Source of the DNA: Euptelea pleiosperma | Taxonomy: Eukaryota > Streptophyta > Magnoliopsida > Ranunculales > Eupteleaceae | Assembly (NCBI GenBank): GCA_035048495.1 | Contig: CM068546.1 | Location: forward strand, 36,784,674-36,848,673 | Length of the DNA: 64,000 nt | Direction of reading: 5' to 3' | Part shown: positions 48,301 through 61,660 of the stretch, piece after piece | Layout of the letters: each line of letters opens with the position of its first letter | How positions within the stretch are numbered: the first letter of the stretch is position 1 | Made by a program: the position numbers and the translations under genes | Notes under the pieces: generated by a model | The model's database searches: none | Told to the model about the DNA's origin: nothing | Seen by the model: the letters and a program-made list of their open reading frames with translations, nothing else

Positions 48301-51300
48301 GAACCCTGCAATTTAATACTCTTAGCGGTAATTATCTGTGTTTAATTGTTTATTTTACTTATTTGCTGGGTTTTGAGTATGGAATCTTGTATTTCTTGGT
48401 TCATTCAATGTGTCTTGAATGTCGGGATTTCTCTGCAGATCTTGAGATTGCTCCTCGCTCGGTGACGGAGACATTAGAGACTGCTGGGACATCACAGTCC
48501 AATGGTAATTTTTTCTGTGCTCGGAGTCTTCCAGTAGTTCGTGTGTCTGTCTCTATTGAAGGAGGAATGACATATTGGCATCTGAATGAAAATCTGTATG
48601 CGATGGTCACCACAGGCATGAAGATGGCTAAGAGAAATTGTCTAACTGATCATGGTTCTTTCCTTTGTTCACCTTTTACCTCTGAACCATGTTCAAGATG
48701 CGGGTATCAATGATAGAATTGGTTAAGTAAATATTATTTAGTTTTATTGGACATGGTTAGTCGTTCTTGCTGTACTAGCTAGGAGGAAGCTGGGACAAAG
48801 AAGAACAAATTTTCCTCTTACATGCATTGATCAAGTTCGAAAGAATCTATTTTTATAACTGAGCTTATGTTTGTAATATCTATAATTCTTTGGATTTCAT
48901 GTATACTTGGGCTTAGTTCAGAAGCAGATGATTTGAAGATCAGTGAATGATCAATACCTATCCTCATGTGGTGCACTGTGGTGTCAACTTCACTGTTCAC
49001 GTTTGACCTTTTTGTTTGGTCATATTGTTACCTTAAGGTTTGAGTTTTTGTGGAATTTTTGATGATTTTCTATTTAGATTGCGCATAAGCAATTTGCTTT
49101 TATTCATTTTACATTCGTTGCAAATTTCAGACTTTGAGCTGTTTTAAGCAATCTGTTGTTTGAGTGTCTTAAAAATCTCACTTTTACGCTTTGAGGTGAG
49201 GCGCAGGGTTCTGGCCTTAAGGCTTAAGCCTCGTCTGGTTTATAATAAGCTTATGCGTCACTCATTCAAGGATTAAACTTTGAGGCTAAAGGCACGAGGT
49301 GCAGTCTAGTCTTAAGCCTCAACTATGCAAGCACACACATACACGGGCCAAACATATAAATTATTATTTTTGAAGTATTTACTTTTTTACCCAATACCCA
49401 CCAATTTATTTTCTATGCTAAAAAACAACCTAATAAAGATAAGTTAAATCATCTCTCTCCTCTTATTTATACTAGTTAATATGATATACATGGTCTGGGC
49501 AGCTTCAACTGGCAGTGTTTCCAAGTGTACATTTCTATAGTAGAGAAACAAAAGTTATAGAGCAACAAACTCTTAAAAACCCGAGTTCTATATGAGAAGA
49601 ATAAAGTCATCAACCCACTTACCCACCATGATCATTAACGTCACTATGTTTGCTAAAAAGATTCCTGAGATTGAACTTTATGGACTCTCAAATAAGTCAT
49701 CAACCCACTTACCCACCATGATCATTAATGTCACTATGTTTGCTAAAAAGATTCCTTGTTTACTTGTTGAGTCGACCAACCGTGGGAGAATACCACATTA
49801 GTGGTATACATACTAAATTGAAGTTAATAAATAGAAAATATGATATGGATAAAAGGAGAATATACATCACATACTAATTAGCCATTGTTTTAAAAGTCTA
49901 GCTTGGAGGTGATATGTATGGTAAATCATTAAAAAAATAGAGCTCCTAACTTATGGAGGCAAAATGCCTCGTATACAGCACGCGCTTTTTAAAACATTCT
50001 TGTTTCTACTTATTAATTTCATCTTATATGGGAGATTTTGGACTTTCATTATCTCATCGTATTTGTTTACCTTATGGTTTTCTGATTTAGTTCCTCATTC
50101 AAGGTTGTTTGGATTAGTTTGGAGAATTAGCAGTTTTCACCATCATACTACTTATTGGTTATATTTTAATTTTACTATGCATGGAAATTATCTGCATGCC
50201 TGAATTTCCATTTTTTCTTTTTGCTTGCAGATGAGACATTTCAGAGTGTCAACAGTGAGTTAAGGGAGCTGCCAGCAGTGGAGCTATCTACACTTCCTTT
50301 AATACTGAAGGTGTGAACAGATGTCTCCAGTTTTTTTCCTTCTTTTTTTGAACGGTTTGGTTGAGTTCTTTTGGTTTGGATATGTTCAGTGAATCAGTAT
50401 AGTATATTGAAACATATATGTTTTCACAATTGCATCTGGCAACATTGCAGATTATGTATTAACAATTGTATTTGATGTTGGCGGTATATAATTGTCATTA
50501 TTACATAAATGATTATTTTCATTACTCACCAGGTATGATTATTGTCATTTAAACCAAGGAATCTGGTGCTAGTGATTGAATCTTGATTACAAACTTGCAG
50601 ATGGAATCTGTTGACAGTTTTAGCTTATGATTCTTCACGTCCTGGAGCTTTGATCTGGTCTTCTGTATTTTGAATGCTTATTGCTTTATCTTTGTCAATT
50701 TTGTATTTGTGTATTTAAGTGGATATGATGCAAAACTTTACATGAAATCAATGATAGATTTTCCATATGGATTGAGTTCTAGTTGCTTAATCAGGAGGTG
50801 GTACCTCTCCCAGTTAATGCACCATATTTGGAGATAGTAGTAGTTGTTTTTTTTTTTTTTTTGTTGTTCCTCATTATTTCTGCCTGTCTGGGAGCTAAAT
50901 GACTTGGAAGAGGTTGAAGTGATAGAGGTCATAGTGCTTCAATATAAACTGAGTACTGTATGAATAGTAGTTGGAGATATTCAAGCTCAAGTGTGTTAAT
51001 GGCATAATAGCATCCTCAAGAAGTTGAATGTCTTTTTCTTTTTTGCTTATAGATTATCTTTTGAAAAATCAAATCACGCTTTTGTATTATTATTTGTAAA
51101 AAAAAGAAATTAATCCAAAGATAATTAAACTCATTGTTAAATTTCAAACATGAGCGTCTGACTGAGCCTTATGCTGATTATTTCTTTTATGGGTTTGTTT
51201 TTGTTTCATGACTTTCATCAGTCGGTTGTTACCATTTTTTAGGTTTCACATATTTTCTTATTCTTATTCTTAATTTTTTTATTGGGTCTTGCTACTGTAT

Positions 51301-54300
51301 ATTTGTGTTGTAATCTCGATATATTTGTTTTTTCTGGAAAAAAAAGGTGTTTTTTTGGTTGTTAGTTCTTTAGTGAACCTGTTGACTCAACAGTGTGGCT
51401 GTTAACGTGCACATTATCTTTATACTGGATATGAGGCATTTCCTATAATATTATTGCTTGATAAGGTGTAACATACAGTATTTTCTTAATGAACCCAGTT
51501 GTAGAGTGCAATTTCTCGTATATAGTGACACTGTTAAAAATTCATTGTCTCGATTTGTTTTTTTAAGTTTTTAGCATACCTTCTTTGGACATGATTATTT
51601 GCTTAACAAGATAAATCTGACCTGCAGACAGTGGTAGAGTGTGGCATTGGCATTGCTGATCAGATGCGTGTGACAGAGCTTATATTACACGATGTAAGCC
51701 CCTAAGGAACTTTTTAATTGAATTAAAAAGTTTTTTATTACTTAAGCTGGGTACTATGGAAAGTAGTTTCCTCAACCGTACAGAACAAGGAAAATGAGAA
51801 CTGATTGCAAACATTTCTGCTTTTTATAAGCTGCCACGTTAAATTTCTGATGACTGTTGCGTATCTAAACATTTTAGAGTAAAATTATGGAAAAGGTTAA
51901 TTAGGGAAGAAACTGGTCTGATCATAGGGGCATGGCCAAACCAACCCAATATAGTCAGTGAAGGACTCCTGGCAGAATTAGATGGCTGTCAGTGTGCAGA
52001 TATGATCACAGTGTGCCAGATGATAAAGATAAAAGTGGAGTTGCATCATATTGGAGATGATTAATCATTTTATATTTCAAAAACCCCTTTGTACTATCTC
52101 TGCATCATTCAGATTCATCGTCTTATCCCCAATACCATATGATACTGAATTTAATATTTGAAATGCCTATGTGATACATTTCATTAGTATGTCATGCAAA
52201 TGTACGTATTGATATAAAATAACTATAAAATTTTGCCAAGCATGGGGTTTTTGACACTCATCCCTTTGATCCACCTCCCCTTTGTGTGATAATTATATTC
52301 TCTATCTTGAGTTATATAAACATGTTTCTTCACTATAAGAAGACGGACTCATTGCATGCCCAATGCTTGTTCAGTTAAGTTTTAGACTGAGATGATTAGA
52401 TTAGGTTGGTACATCATTGAATGGAGAATTCAGCAATGATTGGTGCTTTGTCAAAAAATGTCGGTGTAATCCACAGAATGTAGAATGTCCGTACAGCTTG
52501 TTGAATACTGTAAAATGCCATTGCTTCAATTATTTTATAAGTGTTCTAGATGTGTTTCCTATTTGGGCCATTTAAATTTTGCTTAAATTAACTTGTATGT
52601 TACACTCATGCCATAATCCCTAGTAAATTACTAAATGACGGGTTTTAAATGTTCAAACCTTATGATCATTCCAGGATAGTTAATAATAGCAACAAGTTAA
52701 AGAGTTCAGAACAACCCTGTAATTCAGGTATATAAACAAAACTATCTGTTGTAATAAGCTTGATGCAACTCTAGGTGGGTATCTAAAGATCTGGCTTGTA
52801 ATGTGTGCTGGTTCTGACTACATTGTAAGGTTCTTATCTAGTAGCCTCAAAAGAGTCCCTTTTAGTAGCACCCAACTGATTCCCTGTTGAAGTTTTCCTT
52901 AAGTTTTCAATATATCTGTAACTGTTATGGTAGTAGCATACTGTAGCAAGTGCATGTGTATAATATTGTATGATTATGCTTTGGTGATAACAAAAGTATT
53001 CTTGGGTCTGTCACATTATTGGTCTAGGCTATCAGACACTGATAGGGAGGTGTCAGTCACACCAACCCCCACAAACCTGAAACACAGACATGTCCGTACA
53101 GTTTATCCATATGTTGAGAGATGTTTTTAAGAATACTTTTGTTCAGGTTAAGTAGACAATGTAGAAGGGTGTGCTAAGATAAGCTGATATACACTGAAAT
53201 CATTCAAATAGTATATGAAAGCAAACTATGTGAATATTAAGGTTTGTTTGAAGTAGTGTGTTGGCATGTGCCTGACATGTTATCTGACACTGCAAATTCT
53301 TAGAAATGGAGTGTTAGGCCTAGCCGCCTAGGGTGGTTGCTCCATCTCTACACCTTACTAGGACATGTTCTTTTATTTTTTCAGATTTTTCATTGGACAA
53401 TTATGCATTTGGCACTGCCTACTTTAATTTTATCTCTTGCCTTGATGTTATATGTTCCTGTTTCTTGTTCATTTCGAAAATAAAGTTAGCGGTACAGGAG
53501 GATTACAAGCATTTCTTTATTCTCCACCTAATTGAGCTCCCGATTCTTTTTATTTATATTAATATTTCAAACTTTATAGTTTTTGTACCACTATGAGTTA
53601 TGACTGGCTTCCTTTTCTTTTTGTATCCTCTTGTCACCTTTTCATTCTTCCCGTGACTATTGGATTACATGTTACTGAACAAAATCTTTATCTTCTGTTG
53701 TGCAGCAAGATTTTTTCCCAAAGCTGATGGATCTGTTTAGAATCTGTGAAGACTTGGAAAACATTGATGGTCTTCACATGATATTCAAATTAGTCAAGGG
53801 GATCAGTCAGTACTTTTTTTTTCCCCTTCTGTTGTTCTTCTGTTCTCACTTCATGTGCTATTTTCTGTATCTTTTTGTGAGTTCTAAATTATTTCTTGTG
53901 TTTGATTGTCTGCAGTTATGCTTAATAGTCTTCAGATCTTTGATAAAATATTTGGGGATGAGTTCATCATGGATATTATTGGCTCTCTTGAGTGTAGGTT
54001 CTTTTCTTTCTCATTCCAAAATCTGTCTTACTTGTTTTGTTGCATATTCAGTGATTTAATGTGCATATTATACAGTTTGGGGGTCTGAATGTGAATCTTT
54101 ATCTATAGGTTGCTTAAATCCACATTGTCATGCCATGGTTTGGGTTGTAGTTTGTACCATAAGTGGTTCAATGTTCTTGGGCTGTTCTCCTTTTAGCTGA
54201 GATGGGAGTGGACTCCTAACCTTATTTATCGGATTGGTTTTATAGGAACCACCTTCAATTTGGTGCTTTTAGCATTTCTTTTTCAGGTGCACCTCATGTG

Positions 54301-56142
54301 GTTTGAGTTCGCTCATTAGAATAGATCAATGGCAGGATCCATCCCAATATATCAACGTTGAATTTAAAATCAAGTTATTAGAGGATGGTGGCATGGGGAG
54401 TTGGGGACTAGCATCCAGTTCCCTGCAAAGTTTGTCTTCCCACTGGACAAGGTGTTCACCAGCAAGGAAAAGTTGACTAGATCTCTGGAGCTTTTTGCTC
54501 ATTTTGCTTTTATGCCCTGTGCTCCTCAATTTTTTTAAGGGGTATCACTCGGACAAATTATAAGCATAACAATAACTACATCCTTATGGTCAAGTTTCAT
54601 GTCTTGTTTAACAACCTATTACTAGACCATAGTTACTAAAAACTAGCCTGATGAAACAAAACATGCGGTGAGGAAATGATATCCACACCAAGGCGATTAC
54701 ATAGCATATCTGCCAAAATGTGAACCACTATATGATCCATAAAAAGGGATGTTACGCATAGATGAGCTCAATAACCATGAGTGCTCAATTAAAGGTAATT
54801 GACAAATGCTTTTCCAGGCCAGAAGTCCCAACTCATGTTACAAAGCAGCTATAAGGTGATTTACCATTTCCAATATTACCCAGGTAAGGCAGAGACAGCC
54901 CGGATACGTTATGTGCACAGCATTTACAGTTATAAAATGAAGTGTCTGACATGGGTACAACATATGTTTTTTAGTGTCCTTGTAACATAGACCAGTTCTG
55001 TAATGATTCTGGTTGTTGGTTTGGAGCTAGTTTTCTCATTATTCGCGTATTTATTAGAATTTGAAAACTCCCGGCATCGTGTAGGGCTGCAGCTGGTATG
55101 TTTTGCAGTCATCACCTCCTTATCTTGGTGGTTGTATTTCTCTCATTGATGTTCTAAATATTCATGTTCATTAAATTTGGAGGGTTGAGATGTTATCTTT
55201 ATTACTGGACATGTGTACCTTTCTCCACTTGTCTCCCATTTACCACAACCCTGCAGAAGATTTCTATGTATGATATAGTTGTCAGCCACGTTTATACTGC
55301 TTGGTACCCCCTACAGCATAAGACTTGTATTTGTACATAGGAATTGTTAAGCCTGTTAGTACATGTTGAGATGACCAGGTGACGAACCGATCAAGTGTTG
55401 TGCTTGATATGTGGGGTGGACCAAATCTTCTAACTAATGTTTCTCGGATGGAACTTGTAGGAAATTTCTTCCATTTTACTTTCAGAGTTCATCAAGATTC
55501 TGTTAATATATTTCAAACTTCCACATCCAAAATTTAAACATTCATAGCGAAGCCAGTCTAATGAATAGTGTCATAAAGGTTATTCTTTTTTGGGCATTTG
55601 TAGGAATGACTTTTGGTATTCCATCTACATTCTTCTCTCTCTTATCATCTGTGTTTGTACTTTTTTGTGCACCCCCAAATGCACTTCCATTTCATCTTTC
55701 CCTTTGTTTGCAATTTGCATTTCAATTGGGTCTAACTCCAATACTGCAGAGCTATGCTGCTTTAAGTTGTGCCATAAGTTGCTTATGTTTCTTTTGAATT
55801 TACTAATGTAATAGTATTCTAAATCATCATCATATGGGTATCCATTGGAATACAAGTAGCCTCGCTGATTATTTAGTTGACCATCTATTTTATTTGCTGA
55901 TATATAAGACAATGGACCAACATTTTCTATTTTTAAGTTTAATTGACATTGTTCTGCAGATGATCCTGAGGTACCTAATGTCCAACATCATCGTGCTTTC
56001 CTAAAGGAGCACGTGGTCTTTAAAGAGGTAGTATATTGTATATCAATTCTCCCTTCCTTCAGTTTAGCTGCAGGCGATGAATGTAATTGAGGGACCTAAT
56101 GTGCTTTTATCTTTGAATACTGAAAGATCGTTCTTCTCACTT

Positions 56143-56182
<40 letters not shown>

Positions 56183-58890
56183 TTTCTTATAGGCCATCCC
56201 TATTAAAGATCCTTTAGTCTTGTCGAAGATTCATCACACATACAGAGTTGGTTATATAAAGGTTTGCATGATTTTATTTACGTGCTGGACTTATCCATTA
56301 TTACTTGCTTGTACTTGTGGTGGCATTCTTATTTTATTTTCGCCATTCCTAGGATGTCATTTTACCAAGAGTATTGGATGAGGCTACGGTTGCAAATCTC
56401 ATTTCCATCATTCATACAAATAATGCCCTAGTGAGTTCTTAACTTGGATCCTTCAACATCTGAGCTATTATGTTCTTTTTTCCACTTCATCATATGTAAT
56501 TTATTATTTTGTTGTAGGTAGTTTCTTCGTTAAAGGATGACAGCACTTTTATTCAGGAACTGTTCTCAAAGATGAGGTCGTCCACCACTTCTGCAGAATC
56601 AAAGAAGAACTTGGTAATTTTTCATTATCTTTTTTTATCGTTTTTGTATGTCTTTCTAAGTCATGGCAATATTGTAGCTCAACTTCCACTGTGGAGTATA
56701 GAATATATAGAGTAATCATCATCATCATAAGCCTTTTCCCAACGATATGGGGTCGGCTTTAGAATCTATAAATTACTATGCGATTATATATAATGTTTCA
56801 GTAAATGCATCTTATCGCTTGTACAACTTGCCTCTACTAATTTTTGTTCATTAAAAGAGAGAGAAGAAAATTTCTGTGCACTTATTTTTGCATTGGCAAT
56901 TATAGGATCATTGCGCTTTATAATATGTTTGTGTCAGCTGATGCATCTCGGCAATGCTTTATCATCACCATCTAGTATCTATCAATATTATTAACGAAGC
57001 TTCCTGTGTTTGCTGCTTCTCGTGACTTTTAAAAGGTTGTGCAAATGGTTTGTCACGGTATTAAGCATAAATGATGCAATCCATTCTTTTGCACGCCGGC
57101 CTTGCTAAGACAAAATTACTAATGATTTTCCATGCAATTTTATCCTAATTTACCTGTCCTATTAGAGAAGTACCCATATTGATGAAATTGTGTAGAAGTG
57201 CCACTAAATTTGAGGGTCTTAAAAGATACTCAGATGAAATTGGTTTTCAATGGGTTCTGGCAATCTCGCAATGCAAATCATATTTTCAGCCCTTGCCTCT
57301 CCAGGTTCAAAATCAAGATTAACAGACCTAACATTGTGGTGTAGTTCATTTAAACCAATTCATGTCTCGAGCTTTCTAGGCAGCTCATGTTTCTGTTTAT
57401 TGATTTAGAGGTCTTGGGCTCATTTCGGAGCCCCATTGCTAATATCTTGCCTGCTACCTAGGGTCCTACTTCAATTAATAGGCTGACATTGCATGTCTAG
57501 ATCATTACTTAAGTGTACCTTTCATGGGCGTGGTTTTATGGAAAGGAATTGTTTGGGAAGTATTGGCAATCAACCGAGTGTAATGGTTTTTCTTGCATAG
57601 TTTGTACACATCACACTTTTCAGTTGTTGATAATGTGAGTGGGTGCAAAAATTTGTGGTATTTGCCGTCGATGCCTTGGGGATCCTGTGTTACACTTGAT
57701 CATGAAATTGGAGGTGGATAAGGATAGAAGAGAGAAGGGACGCGTGGTTTACGTGGTTCGTCACTCGAATCCGGCAATTATGCTTATGGGCTCCAAGGGA
57801 GCCAATTCACTAATATCTTTGGTCCCATACAATATTCGTCCTTTCCCATAAAAAATGAGGTCTTAAATAATGACTTGTGTCAATGTGTGTGCATCCATGG
57901 GTGTATATAATCCCGTCCCTTATCTACTTGGTGGGCACCCAGTTGTAAATCTTGCCTATGCTTGTGTCTGGGCCTAGCCTTAAAAACCAGGGAAGCATCC
58001 GAGTGCCTAGTTGGGGTACTGCCTGCCCTTGAAAAATCACCTAGGCTCCTGCTTTTAACAACAGTGATTCGCTAGTCAGAAAGTGTCAAGACCCATCTAC
58101 AAGTACCCTTGCACTGTTTACGAGTAATAGTAAGTTTGAGTCCCAGTACATTTTCTTAAAATAAAATTTAATCTGTGGCATGCAAGTTTTAATGTTTTAT
58201 AGTACGTTAGGTACTGATGTTAGATATGTTTTTGTTGTGTCGTTGTGTGATGTGGCCTTTGCAAGGATTGACCCTGTATTTTTTTTGAAACAGGTGTTTT
58301 TCTTGCACGAATTTTGTAGTTTAAGTAAGAGCTTGCAGCTGGTCCAGCAGATACGACTATTTAGGTATGTGATGGAGTTATCTGCTTTGCTCTAGAGACT
58401 GCTTCATTTGCTGAAAGACATCTTTGGATTTTGAAGGCTATTGATGCTTAAGTATTAGTGTAATTTTTCAGATTCAATTCTGTGCAGAACTTCATATTTT
58501 TGACAATCTAATCAATTCTGTTGGTGCTTAACCAATTGGTTATCTGCATGCTAAAGTTATTTATTTCTTATAGAGACCTCATGAATGAAGGCATCTTTGA
58601 CATCATCACTGATACATTGCAGACTCAAGATAAAAGACTTGTATTAACTGGGTATTGGTCATCCTTATACCCCTACTAGATTATTCCATTATTAGTATAT
58701 ATTTGGGTCTGTATGTTATCTTTTACGCATGTGCTTTTGCGAGTTATCAATGATACTAGTCTTCATAGTAATCTGGTCATTCTACTGGGTATGCAGGACA
58801 GACATCCTTATTCTTTTCCTGAACCAGGATCCCAATATCTTGAGAACATATGTGATTCGAGAGGAAGGCAACCCTCTTCTTGGGCTTCTG
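39301..58890 (+). CDS. PP4R3: PP4 regulatory subunit 3 (SMEK/PSY2-like), 5' part
   Basis: Exons: 39301-39345, 47652-47732, 47890-47989, 48098-48182, 48278-48327, 48439-48504, 50231-50310, 51628-51693, 53706-53805, 53916-53993, 55960-56027, 56193-56261, 56353-56430, 56518-56613, 58294-58364, 58574-58651, 58797-58890. They join in frame for 435 residues, ending GNPLLGLL at a phase-0 donor. The family is usually about 800-900 residues, so roughly half is missing beyond the window. Seen: MGAQGK start, EVH1/PH-like domain about 16-120 ([36 protein letters not shown]), then the SMK-1 domain from about 165 ([40 protein letters not shown]) and ARM-like helices. Known role: it targets PP4 catalytic subunit to nuclear substrates; in Arabidopsis it affects microRNA biogenesis. 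No stop or frameshift in any exon. Confidence 0.93.
41850..42372. mobile_element. MULE-type foldback element in PP4R3 intron 1
   Basis: 523 bp. Starts CGGAATTTTTGACATACTCC and ends GGGGTATGTCAAAAATTCTG. The 9-mer TAATTAAAT flanks both sides exactly (41841-41849 and 42373-42381). Inside, a module of about 100 bases (TTCAACTTTAGATCACA, AAACCCTAACCCC, TGTGATGGTC) occurs in direct and inverted orientation. No coding capacity. Confidence 0.8.
42617..42665 (+). repeat. LINE 3' tail relic
   Basis: GACCCCAAACATTTGGGATG followed by AGGTATAGATGATGATGG matches the LINE 3' end seen at 13370-13405. Only this short end is recognisable. Confidence 0.4.
44719..44742. repeat. (TC)n microsatellite
   Basis: About 24 bases of TC repeat within PP4R3 intron 1. 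Confidence 0.9.
45079..46190 (-). mobile_element. 5'-truncated L1-type LINE fragment
   Basis: Minus-strand reading gives the zf-RVT end of an L1-like ORF2: [33 protein letters not shown], then a decayed continuation with frameshifts. It ends in a T run (plus strand, 45080-45088), the complement of the poly(A) tail. It lies antisense to PP4R3 in intron 1. The 5' boundary is approximate. Confidence 0.7.
46232..47015 (-). mobile_element. Second 5'-truncated L1-type LINE fragment
   Basis: The minus-strand frame at 46346-46900 is open for 184 codons: [36 protein letters not shown] (Cys-x2-Cys...His-x4-His-x-Cys of zf-RVT), then [15 protein letters not shown]. Upstream sequence ([11 protein letters not shown]) continues the domain with one stop. 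The tail is the T run at about 46231-46248. Better preserved than its neighbour at 45079-46190. Confidence 0.8.
49155..49998. mobile_element. Foldback element, AGGCTTAAGCCTC type
   Basis: The left end (GAGTGTCTTAAAAATCTCAC, then GCCTTAAGGCTTAAGCCTCG) is mirrored at right (GGAGGCAAAATGCCTCG, then CGCGCTTTTTAAAACATTC). It lies in PP4R3 intron 6. The target duplication is unclear. Confidence 0.5.
49605..49756. repeat. 62-bp tandem duplication, 90-bp period
   Basis: 49605-49666 recurs at 49695-49756 with one visible substitution (AACG versus AATG). Both copies contain CATCAACCCACTTACCCACC. It lies inside the foldback element 49155-49998 and appears recent. Confidence 0.9.
56144..56181 (+). repeat. 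(CT)18 tract at a PP4R3 splice acceptor
   Basis: An uninterrupted CT repeat ends 10-12 bases before the exon-12 acceptor (CTTTTCTTATAG|GCC, exon from 56193). It therefore serves as the polypyrimidine tract. Confidence 0.9.
56703..56775 (-). repeat. LINE 3' tail relic
   Basis: The minus strand reads AAGCCGACCCCATATCGTTG, then GGAAAAGGCTTATGATGATG, the LINE 3' end with a short ATG-repeat tail. It lies in PP4R3 intron 14. Confidence 0.5.
57700..57960. repeat. Possible solo LTR fragment
   Basis: Contains GGTTTACGTGGTTCGTCACT and a short inverted word (GGGCTCCAAGGGAGCC), features common in plant Copia LTRs; a similar TTTACGTGGTTTATCG occurs in the LTR candidate near 61820. No boundaries or target duplication were found. 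Confidence 0.3.
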
Positions 58891-58954
58891 GTAAGCAAGT
58901 TGTTGAGTCTGTTACGTTATATTATTATTGAAGCAGTACCTATTATATTTATAG

Positions 58955-59400
58955 GGAATGCTAATGTACCTGCCTTAACTGCAGCGTTAGCATTGTTCCC
59001 AACTTCATTTCTTCCACTTGAGCTTCCTCTCTTGAAAACCCAGTCATGCAAAATGCGATTTTTGCTCTCAATACCTCAATCCATGTCGCTTTTGGCCTTC
59101 CCTTCGCCCTTTTAAAACCTTCATCTTGCATGTTTTGTCTCATCGGTGGTGCCATCGGTCTTTGTTGTACATGACCGAACATCTTCATAGACTCTCTCTT
59201 AATTTATCGCCTATTGGGCTACCACTTATTTTCATAGATGCATTCATTTATGATTTTGTCTTCCCTAGTACTTTCACTCATCCATTTCAACATCCTCATC
59301 TCGGTTATGCTTATTTATGAACATGTTGTTTCTTGATTGCCCAACGTTTTGCTCCATAAAGCATAGTTAATCTTATTGTCATTTTATAGATTATTCTTTT
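58955..59400 (-). mobile_element. LINE reverse-transcriptase C-terminal remnant
   Basis: The minus strand reads EMRMLKWMSESTREDKI, then MKMFGHVQQRP, then GRPKATWIEVLRAKI, the same LINE end as at 13040-13405 but a better-preserved copy. It is antisense to PP4R3, in the intron after its last visible exon. Confidence 0.75.
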
Positions 59401-59779
59401 TAGTTTGATTTGTATGCGTCAATCACATAGCACTCTGGAAGCACATCTCACCTTAGTCACTTAGTTCTAATTCTATGGGAAGCATCTTCCTCATTCTTTC
59501 TTTCCTTATAAATAATATAACTTAGATAAGTTGAAGAATCTTATTTGGTTAAGAAACCCATTTTCACTGTATTTTTCAGTCATAAAACGTTCTAGTTTCC
59601 CAGCCAATGAAAATTGTCAAGAACGAGCATTTTAGTTTTTATTCTTGAGTATACTATATCAAAGAAAGACCCCAATTGCAGGTGGGTTAAAGAGAGGTCA
59701 TAGGGAGGAGGAGGAAGAAGAAGAAGAAAAAAGAGGAAAAACAAAAGGACTACAAACACTTGAGATGCTAACAGATATA

Positions 59780-59990
59780 TGATACATCCATAGAAGGGCT
59801 TTTATGATCCAAGAATCTTGAAGAGATTCTTTTTGAAGAGGTCTTGAGTTCGAATCCCCCCTTGGGGCCACCCCCCTGGGATTTATCCCAATACACCTGG
59901 TACGTGTGGAATGTGTGACATGTGTGCCCTGTTGGACTTGTCAGGGTCTCTAAGAGACCCGGATACCCATGGTATAAAAAAAAAGAGCTA
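59780..59990 (+). repeat. SINE-like repeat with box B and A-tail
   Basis: A box-B-like GAGTTCGAATCC (about 59847-59858) is followed by GC-rich body sequence with GGGTCTCTAAGAGACCC and ends in an A run (59977-59985). No clear box A was found upstream, so the SINE call is tentative. Confidence 0.4.
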
Positions 59991-61660
59991 TCGGTCATTT
60001 TTAATGTTCTTTTTAGTTAACCAACCATTCTCAAATGACCTTTAAAAGGGCATCCCTTCGTGGATTAACATCTCATTTTCTCTCTAAATTTGTGCGAAAA
60101 ATCTTGGGCAACTCTTTCCGAGATTTTCTCACACACTTTCTACAAGACTACAATTGATGTAAGGGGCAAAACCGCCTCTACCTAGACTTCAACTATTCAA
60201 TCTTGGTGGTAGAAGTGGTAGAATCAATGTTATTAGAATCATTAACGATGTGAATTCTAAGTTCCTAACATGACTATAGACGTACACAAACATATGAGCG
60301 TGCGCACGGACACATATAATGATGTTTTCCAGTGCAGTTTACTAGTTTTTCTTCACGTCCTCCTTAACAGAGTTGAGGTTTTCTTGGCATACTTCCCTTT
60401 TCGGTTATAGCTTTTGTGCTCATGTGATGCAGTCGACTTCCAAGAGGCATAATTTTTTTATTCAAAGATCTGATCGAGAAGCCATTAGATGTTTTGGAAA
60501 TATCTCACGACTTTTAAGTCAAGATATTGATGTTTTGGGCTTCAAAATTGTCAAAAAATATAATGGCAGTGACGTGATTTAAGGGTATTTTAGTTATTTT
60601 ATATCAATGGTTAGATTAGTTAGTCCTTAAGTTTCTAGGGTTTTATTTTCTTAAATAGTAATTAAAAGCATTGTAAAGAAGACTTGATTATTGAATGTCT
60701 AAATCTGCCTTTAGCTTTATTTGGTTCCTTTGTGAACTTTTGGAATTGCTTCAATTAATACTCTGTAGGAGCTTTTTAGGGGTTATTTTAAGAATACCTT
60801 AGCAGTGCATTTAGTCAAGCTCCGCCCCTAGTTGCCAAGTTTGGATTCGGCAAAAGTTCGAGACAGGACACGTTAGAGTATAATTCAGTTACGGTCTAAA
60901 AATCCGCTGTTAAAAATTCAGCCAAAAATTCGAGGAACGACAAAAGTTCGCAGCTGCATTCATTCGTGTTTAATTCGGCTATGATCCAAAAATTTGACGT
61001 TAAAAATTCGTGACCAAAATATAAAAGTGTAAGATAATTGTACTTCAAACGGGGTGATGCAAGAGCTTTAAAGCTCGATGCACTCCTAAAACTAGTAGAT
61101 GTAAAAAGAACAATGGTAAAACAACATTACTCCATTTTGTGGTGCAAGAGATTATTAGATCTGAAAGTGCAGATTTTGATCCTATACCTGAGAATCTTCT
61201 CAACAAATTGCACCCCAAGGTGAATGGGATGATTTCAAGAAACAAGGTTTGCATGTTGTGGCTGGACTGGACTGAGCAGAGAACTTGGCAATGTTAAAAA
61301 AGCAGCAAGATTCAAGAATGGACTCAGATGCCTTAAACATCTATATGTTGAAGCTTGAAATGGGACTTGCGAAAGTCAGGTTGGTTTTGCAATATGAAGT
61401 CAAATATGCATGTGAGATTCTTTAAGACGATGAAGTTGCACTTCAATGAGGCTGAAGAGGAGATAGTTGGAATTAGGATTGGGATTGGGGGACAACTACT
61501 TTTGACTAGCATTTGGCGTAGCCATATAGAAGATGAATCAATGGCTGATTTTTGGTGATGATCAAAAAATTCAAATCAGTCCCATATTTGTAGGTTGTTT
61601 TAGAAGTTGAAGAATTATAGACCGTTGATTTTACTGTGTAACTTGAAAACCACATTTTGG
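59991..61660. other. PP4R3 downstream intron, no gene recognised
   Basis: No expected PP4R3 exon (a frame continuing VKGM...) could be seen. Repeated AAAATTCG words at 60880-61015 hint at an eroded foldback element. Confidence 0.4.
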
